NCBI GenBank assembly: GCA_031418395.1
Contig: JANOXL010000337.1
Location: 1 to 11,003 of the forward strand
DNA length: 11,003 nt
From: JANYCG01 sp031418395
GTDB lineage: Bacteria; Pseudomonadota; Gammaproteobacteria; Burkholderiales; Burkholderiaceae_C
Direction of reading: 5' to 3'
The position numbers and the translations under genes were made by a program. The notes below the pieces were generated by a model. It was not told the origin of the DNA. It saw only the letters and a list, made by a program, of their open reading frames with translations, and searched no databases. The first letter of the stretch is position 1; each line of letters opens with the position of its first letter. Positions 6,973 through 11,003 of this stretch are shown piece after piece.

Positions 6973-8535
6973 TTACTTGATGTTCATCCACTTGAACAAC
7001 ATGAAGCCGTCGGCGCGCTGGTAAGCGTCGATATTCTTCTTCTGGCCCCAAGCCAGGGCCTGTTGGTACAGTGGAATGTGGCCAATGTCTTGTGCATGTA
7101 AATCCAGCGCCTGTTTCACCATGGCCGCGCGTTGGTCTGCGTTCAGTTCGGATTGGATTTTGGCCGTCAACTCATCGAGCTTGGGGTTGCTGTAAGCGCC
7201 AAAATTCCAGCTGCCCTGGCTGCCGTTTGGCGTGGCCAGCACGGTGAACAGCAGGTTGTGCGCGTCATACCCGGCTGGCGACCAGCCCAACATGAAAAAA
7301 TTGACGTCCCGCTTGAGTGCCTTGGGGAAATAGGTGGATTTGGATTCGGCTTGAAGGTTGATCTTGACGCCCGCCCGTGCCAAATTGGCAGCCACCGCCT
7401 GGCAGACCTCCAGATCGTTGACGTAGCGATCGTTCGGGCAGTTCATCGCCACTTCAAAACCGTTGGGATAACCAGCTTCGGCGAGCAGTTTTTTGGACGC
7501 GTCCAGGTCAAAGGGCAAGCGGGTTTCCATATCAGCCGTGTAGCCGCGAATGCCGTTGGCCACCATACCGCCTGTAGGAAAAGCCGCATTGCGCAGGATG
7601 CGGGTTTTGATGGTTTGAATGTCAATCGCCTGGTAGAAGGCCTGGCGCACGCGTTTGTCTTTGAAGGGGTTCTTGTCCTTCACGCTGGAGTTGAGCAACA
7701 CATCGCGTTTTTGGTCAAAGCCGAGGAAAATAACGCGCAATTCCGGGTTCTCAACCACCCGCAAGTTGGGCGTGCTGTTGATGCGTTGCACGTCTTGCAA
7801 TGGCACGGGGTCAATGATATCCACCTCCCCAGACAACAAGGCCGCAACACGGGTGGAGTTGTTTTCAATCGGCGTGAACACGACTTCGTCGAGGTTGGTT
7901 TCAAACTTATTCCACCAGGTAGGCGAGCGCTGCAACACCGTGCGTGTGCCTGGCTGGCGCTCGCGTACGCGAAACGGGCCAGTGCCGTTGGCGCGGAACG
8001 ACGCTGCGTTTTCAATGCCACGGCGCCGGTCGACTGGGCGTGTGGCCTGATTGGTCTCAGCCCAGGCACGGTTCAAGATCAACACATTGGTCAACAGCTC
8101 GGGCAGGATCGGGTTGGGCGCCGAAGTTTCAATTTCGACGACAAAATCAGAGACCTTGCGAATCGATTTGACAGACGCCAATTGCGGCTTGACGTCCGAG
8201 CCTTCACCTCGGGCACGTTCGAGCGAAAAGACCACGTCGTCGGCAGAAAAAGGCGCGCCATCGTGAAACTTCACATTTTTGCGCAATTCAAATCGCCAGA
8301 TGTTCGCACCGGGCGAGGACCACTGTGTCGCCAGCGAGGGGGTGAGTTTCAAATCTTTCCCGCGCGTGACCAGGGCCTCGAACACATTGTTCAAAAACGA
8401 CAGTTGAACCGCCTCATTGAAAGAATGCGGATCCAGCGACAACACATCACCCTGGTTGGCGACGCGCACGGTAACGGCATGGCCTGCCGACGCCAGCAAC
8501 CAACCGCCAAGAATCGAAAGAACAGAAAATTTCAT
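6973..8535 (-). CDS. Periplasmic substrate-binding protein of an ABC transporter, family 5 (DppA/OppA type)
   Basis: Binds a peptide, opine or similar solute in the periplasm and hands it to an ABC permease. The 520 residues are typical of the family. Residues 1-20 form a Sec signal peptide (MKFSVLSIL...ASAGHA, cleavage before Val21). The mature protein begins with VRVANQGDVLSLDPHS, followed by the family-5 segment around 66-107 (PSLATQW..., then FELRKNVKFHDGAPFSADDVVFS). Later come NGTGPFRV, the VRQAFYQAID segment and a C-terminal IPLYQQ. The frame is open up to 8634, but Met at 8535 is preferred because it begins the signal peptide and follows AAGG (8541-8544) at six bases; the longer start would overlap the divergent crotonase gene. 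No permease or ATPase genes lie in the window, so it is an orphan here. It ends ten bases from the convergent SDR stop. Ligand unknown; DppA, OppA or glutathione-type (GsiB) ligands are all possible. Confidence 0.92.
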   Translation of the reverse strand: MKFSVLSILGGWLLASAGHAVTVRVANQGDVLSLDPHSFNEAVQLSFLNNVFEALVTRGKDLKLTPSLATQWSSPGANIWRFELRKNVKFHDGAPFSADDVVFSLERARGEGSDVKPQLASVKSIRKVSDFVVEIETSAPNPILPELLTNVLILNRAWAETNQATRPVDRRRGIENAASFRANGTGPFRVRERQPGTRTVLQRSPTWWNKFETNLDEVVFTPIENNSTRVAALLSGEVDIIDPVPLQDVQRINSTPNLRVVENPELRVIFLGFDQKRDVLLNSSVKDKNPFKDKRVRQAFYQAIDIQTIKTRILRNAAFPTGGMVANGIRGYTADMETRLPFDLDASKKLLAEAGYPNGFEVAMNCPNDRYVNDLEVCQAVAANLARAGVKINLQAESKSTYFPKALKRDVNFFMLGWSPAGYDAHNLLFTVLATPNGSQGSWNFGAYSNPKLDELTAKIQSELNADQRAAMVKQALDLHAQDIGHIPLYQQALAWGQKKNIDAYQRADGFMLFKWMNIK

Positions 8536-8626
8536 GGGCGCCTTTTTGAACACTTGGAATGTTACAGGCTGAAGCGTACCCCAAGAGCCGCCTAAACTTG
8601 CAGTCCCTATCGCCACCGAGGTCATC
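8536..8626. promoter_or_regulatory. Divergent intergenic region between the binding protein and the crotonase unit
   Basis: These 91 bases separate the minus-strand binding protein from the plus-strand crotonase and should hold both promoters. Ribosome binding sites are visible at both ends: AAGG at 8541-8544 on the minus strand and GAGG at 8618-8621 on the plus strand, five bases before the ATG at 8627. A TAAACT hexamer (8593-8598) could be a plus-strand -10 box, but its -35 partner is poor. I see no clear operator palindrome and no regulator gene beside it. Confidence 0.35.
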
Positions 8627-9535
8627 ATGCCCACCTACTCAACGTTGAAGATCGACCATGACCCGAGCAATCCACGCATTGCCCGCTTATTGCTTAACCG
8701 CCCCGAGCGGCTCAACGCCATCAATGACCAAACACCGCGCGAAATTCGTGCCGCCGTAGATTGGGCCGTGGCCGATAAACAAGTCCACGTCATCATCGTC
8801 GAAGGCGCTGGCAAAGGTTTTTGCGGCGGCTACGACCTCACCCATTTTGGCCAAAGCGAGATCGACCACCCCTGCCAGCAAGAGCAGCACCCTTGGGATC
8901 CGATGGCGGACTACGCCTTCATGAAGCGCAACACCGAAGACTTCATGAGCTTGTGGCGCTGCCCCAAACCGACCATCGCCAAAGTACACGGCTATGCCGC
9001 CGCCGGTGGCAGCGACATCGCCTTGAGCTGCGACCTCCTGGTGATGGCCGAAGACGCCCGTATTGGCTACATGCCCACGCGTGTGTGGGGCTGCCCGACC
9101 ACAGCGATGTGGACTTACCGCCTCGGCCCCACCCGCGCCAAACAGATGATGTTCACCGGCGACACCATCGATGGCAAAACCGCTGCCGACTGGGGCCTGG
9201 CCAATGAAGTCGTGCCGGTGGGTGAACTCGAGACCGCCACCATGGCGCTGGCCAATCGCATCGCGGGTGTGCCCAGTTCCCACCTGGCGATGCACAAAAT
9301 GGTCGTCAACCAGGTCATGTTGACCATGGGCTTGGAGCAATCGCAACAAATGGCCACCGTGTTTGACGGCATCACGCGGCACAACCCCGAAGGCCTGTGG
9401 TTTCGGCGTTATGCGCAGCAAGAAGGCTTCAAGGCTGCCGTCCAATGGCGCGACAGCGGCAAACCGATTCCCGAAGGCGAGGAAGCACGCGAATTGATCC
9501 GCCAGATGAATTCAGTGCGCGCCAACAACACATAA
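8627..9535 (+). CDS. Crotonase / enoyl-CoA hydratase superfamily protein with atypical active site
   Basis: Acyl-CoA-processing enzyme of 302 residues with the crotonase fold. The first oxyanion-hole segment is GFCGGYDL (64-71); the second is AAAGGSDIALSCDL (124-137), followed by IGYMPTRVWG (146-155) and FTGDTIDGKTAADWGLANEVVP. Known family: rat enoyl-CoA hydratase uses Glu144 and Glu164. By motif alignment these become Asp130 (GGSD for GGCE) and Thr151 (MPTR for QPEI), so ordinary hydration is doubtful and isomerase, hydrolase, lyase or another crotonase reaction is possible. The N-terminus RIARLLLNRPERLNAIN is typical. At 302 residues it is longer than the usual 255-265, mainly through an insert around 72-100 and a C-terminal tail. 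ATG 8627 has GAGG at five bases. The CoA-transferase follows after 35 bp, so the two probably form an operon acting on one acyl-CoA. Substrate unknown. Confidence 0.9.
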   Translation: MPTYSTLKIDHDPSNPRIARLLLNRPERLNAINDQTPREIRAAVDWAVADKQVHVIIVEGAGKGFCGGYDLTHFGQSEIDHPCQQEQHPWDPMADYAFMKRNTEDFMSLWRCPKPTIAKVHGYAAAGGSDIALSCDLLVMAEDARIGYMPTRVWGCPTTAMWTYRLGPTRAKQMMFTGDTIDGKTAADWGLANEVVPVGELETATMALANRIAGVPSSHLAMHKMVVNQVMLTMGLEQSQQMATVFDGITRHNPEGLWFRRYAQQEGFKAAVQWRDSGKPIPEGEEARELIRQMNSVRANNT

Positions 9536-9570
9536 TCCCACATCGCCACTACACACTTGAATGGAATGCC

Positions 9571-10752
9571 ATGGGCTTGTTGACCGGATACCGAGTTCTT
9601 GATTTTGGCCGCTTTATCGCTGGCCCTTACGCCGCTGCGCTTTTGGCCGACATGGGCGCGGATGTCATCCGCATTGAGCGCCTTGAGGGCGGTGAAGACC
9701 GCTGCGTGTTGCCGGTGGCAGAGTCTGGCGAAGGCGGCATGTTTTTGCAGATCAACCGCAATAAACGTTGCCTCACGTTAGACCTCGCCTCGCCGCAAGG
9801 CCGCGAGATCGTGAAGAAGTTGATCAAGACCGCCGACGTGGTGGTCGCCAACCTGCCCACACCCACACTCAAACAACTGGGCCTGGACTATGACACTGTG
9901 AGCGCGCTGAACCCGCGTTGCGTGCTGGTCACCGTCAACGCCTACGGCACGGCAGGCCCGTGGAGCCAGCGCCCTGGCTTTGACGGCGTGGGCCAGGCCA
10001 TGAGTGGCGCCATGTACATGACGGGCCTGCCCGACGCACCACGGCGCGCCATCACCACCTATGTCGATTTCTCCACCGCGCAGGCGTGCGCCATGGGGGC
10101 GCTGGCGGCTTTGTGGGCACGTGAGAAGAGCGGCAAGGGCCAACTCGTAGAAGGCTCCCTCTTGCGCAGCGCGGTGATCCAAACCAATGGTCTGTTGATC
10201 GAACAGGCACTGAAAGAGCCCGATCGGCTTCCGCAAGGCAACCGGGGTTTTGCCACTGCACCAAGCGACGCCTTCAAAACCAAAACCGGCTGGCTGTTGA
10301 TCCAAACCATTGGCGACGTGATGTTTCAACGCGTCTTTGATCTGATTGGCCAACCCGCACTAAAAACTGACCCACGTTTCGCCGACGATGCCACGCGTGG
10401 CGACAACAGCGCCGAGGTCAGTCGCCTGGTCAGTCTGTGGTGCGCCAGCGTGACGCGTGATGAAGCGCTCGACGCGCTTGCCAAAGCCAAAATCCCCGCA
10501 GGCCCGATCTACTCGCCACGTGAAGCGCTGCAAGACGCCCAGATCCAAGCCGCCGAGCTGCTACCGATGCGCACCTTCCCCGGCATGTCGCAGCCCTACC
10601 CGCTGGCACCGCACCCGGTGGATATGTCCGGCACGCCCACTGAATTTCGTTTCCCTGCGCCGCAACTTGGGGAGCATACGGATGAGGTGTTGCGGGAGTT
10701 GGGGTTTGACAACGCCGCGATTGCGGGACTGCGCGCGCAAAAGGTCGTTTAG
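9571..10752 (+). CDS. Class III CoA-transferase, CaiB/BaiF family
   Basis: Transfers CoA between an acyl-CoA donor and an organic acid through an acyl-enzyme anhydride on an aspartate. The 393 residues match the family. Visible landmarks: VLDFGRFIAGPYAAALLADMGADVIRIE near the N-terminus in two adjoining blocks (9-20 and onward), the NRNKR segment at 62-66 with following LTLDL, NAYGTAGPW (123-131), and Asp166 in TYVDFSTA, which aligns with catalytic Asp169 of E. coli CaiB. The C-terminus has GLGxHTDEVL-like residues (LGEHTDEVLRELGF), typical of the family. ATG 9571 is chosen because it starts the conserved N-terminus; the longer open frame back to 9397 overlaps the crotonase gene and shows no homology signal. 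The ribosome binding site is weak (GGA, five bases). The crotonase gene ends 35 bp upstream, suggesting a shared transcript. Donor and acceptor acids cannot be told from sequence. Confidence 0.93.
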   Translation: MGLLTGYRVLDFGRFIAGPYAAALLADMGADVIRIERLEGGEDRCVLPVAESGEGGMFLQINRNKRCLTLDLASPQGREIVKKLIKTADVVVANLPTPTLKQLGLDYDTVSALNPRCVLVTVNAYGTAGPWSQRPGFDGVGQAMSGAMYMTGLPDAPRRAITTYVDFSTAQACAMGALAALWAREKSGKGQLVEGSLLRSAVIQTNGLLIEQALKEPDRLPQGNRGFATAPSDAFKTKTGWLLIQTIGDVMFQRVFDLIGQPALKTDPRFADDATRGDNSAEVSRLVSLWCASVTRDEALDALAKAKIPAGPIYSPREALQDAQIQAAELLPMRTFPGMSQPYPLAPHPVDMSGTPTEFRFPAPQLGEHTDEVLRELGFDNAAIAGLRAQKVV

Positions 10753-10754
10753 GC

Positions 10755-11003
10755 TCATGCATCCTGAAACCCACCCGCCCTCAGCGTGACGACCAGCGTG
10801 TCGCGGTGCGCGTTCTCCCCCAGCGGCTGAATCGGCGTGGATTCGTGAATCACTTTTGCGTCATCCAGCAACAAAAGCGACCACGGCTGCGTGAGGGTGA
10901 AACGTTCACCGGACGTGCCGTGGGCATCAAACACCCGCGTCTCGCCGCCTTTGATGTTGACACGATCCACCATGAACACAGCGACAAAATCGACGCCATC
11001 ACG
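10755..11003 (-). CDS. 2-oxoglutarate/Fe(II)-dependent dioxygenase C-terminus, PF10014-like (cut by window edge)
   Basis: Only the last 82 codons lie in the window; the 5' part continues beyond 11003. The visible protein begins RDGVDFVAVFMVDRVNIKGG and ends VVTLRAGGFQDA. It matches, from memory of the family, the 2OG-Fe dioxygenase group that includes Bacillus L-isoleucine 4-hydroxylase: (H)RDG with the metal-ligand Asp as the second visible residue and its partner His probably just outside the window, NIKGGE, then LLLLDDAKVIHESTPI with the distal His at 10845-10847, and a C-terminal HRDTLVVTL with the likely 2-oxoglutarate-binding Arg. Such enzymes hydroxylate free amino acids or small acids. 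A GTG at 10977-10979 is internal and not the true start. The stop lies two bases from the convergent CoA-transferase stop, with no terminator between. Substrate unknown. Confidence 0.8.
   Translation of the reverse strand, partial: RDGVDFVAVFMVDRVNIKGGETRVFDAHGTSGERFTLTQPWSLLLLDDAKVIHESTPIQPLGENAHRDTLVVTLRAGGFQDA

Noticed and set aside
7132..8595. Long plus-strand open frame (about 487 codons) opposite the binding protein
   Set aside because: Antisense shadow of the family-5 binding protein, whose motifs and signal peptide are clear; no domain or ribosome binding site supports the shadow.
8536..8634. Longer N-terminus for the binding protein (start at 8634)
   Set aside because: The extra 33 residues precede a good signal peptide and would overlap the divergent crotonase start; Met at 8535 has a ribosome binding site.
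9397..9570. Longer N-terminus for the CoA-transferase (start at 9397)
   Set aside because: The extension lies inside the crotonase gene in another frame and has an Arg/Gln-rich composition unlike the family; the conserved protein begins at 9571.
10141..10190. Apparent loss of the catalytic Asp in the CoA-transferase (SLLRSA where many relatives have SLLDA)
   Set aside because: Counting residues in E. coli CaiB puts catalytic Asp169 in its TADYFSG motif, which matches Asp166 in TYVDFSTA here. The nucleophile is present, so the Arg is at a non-catalytic position.

Overview
The window looks like an ordinary chromosomal segment of a betaproteobacterium, most likely Burkholderiales and perhaps Comamonadaceae (Rhodoferax/Polaromonas-like). 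This rests on the GC-rich, codon-biased genes with long antisense shadow frames, and on the gene types: multiheme c-type cytochrome, crotonase plus CaiB-type CoA-transferase, orphan periplasmic binding protein. The taxonomic call is inference; there is no rRNA or other marker gene. I found no tRNA, rRNA, CRISPR array, transposase or phage gene.

Layout. Positions 1-1874 (+) hold the 3' part of a pentaheme c-type cytochrome, cut by the window edge. After a 151-bp gap with a small hairpin comes a lipoprotein 5'-nucleotidase/metallophosphatase of the UshA family (2026-3657, +). A tiny lysine-rich protein of 46 residues follows (3697-3837, +), with a very strong ribosome binding site. Next are a soluble hybrid sensor histidine kinase with a C-terminal receiver (3859-5451, +) and an RluA-type pseudouridine synthase (5448-6110, +), which starts at TTG inside the kinase stop codon. 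A short-chain dehydrogenase/reductase gene (6165-6962, +) carries an in-frame TAG at codon 55 and is called a pseudogene or sequencing error.

On the minus strand, a periplasmic family-5 (dipeptide/oligopeptide-type) ABC substrate-binding protein (6973-8535) runs convergently into the SDR gene. It is divergent from a two-gene acyl-CoA unit: a crotonase-superfamily protein lacking both classical hydratase glutamates (8627-9535, +) and a class III CoA-transferase (9571-10752, +). The right edge (10755-11003, -) holds the C-terminal end of a 2-oxoglutarate/Fe(II) dioxygenase of the PF10014 type, convergent with the CoA-transferase and only 2 bp away.

How the genes work together. The clearest functional unit is crotonase + CoA-transferase, which would activate an organic acid by CoA transfer and then modify the acyl-CoA. 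The divergent binding protein could deliver a substrate, but that is speculation. The kinase, RluA and perhaps the small lysine-rich gene probably share a transcript; kinase and RluA are translationally coupled by overlap. The remaining genes look like independent neighbours. I see no convincing new multi-gene system. The points most worth a second look are the interrupted SDR, the small lysine-rich gene, the pentaheme fusion and the altered crotonase active site.
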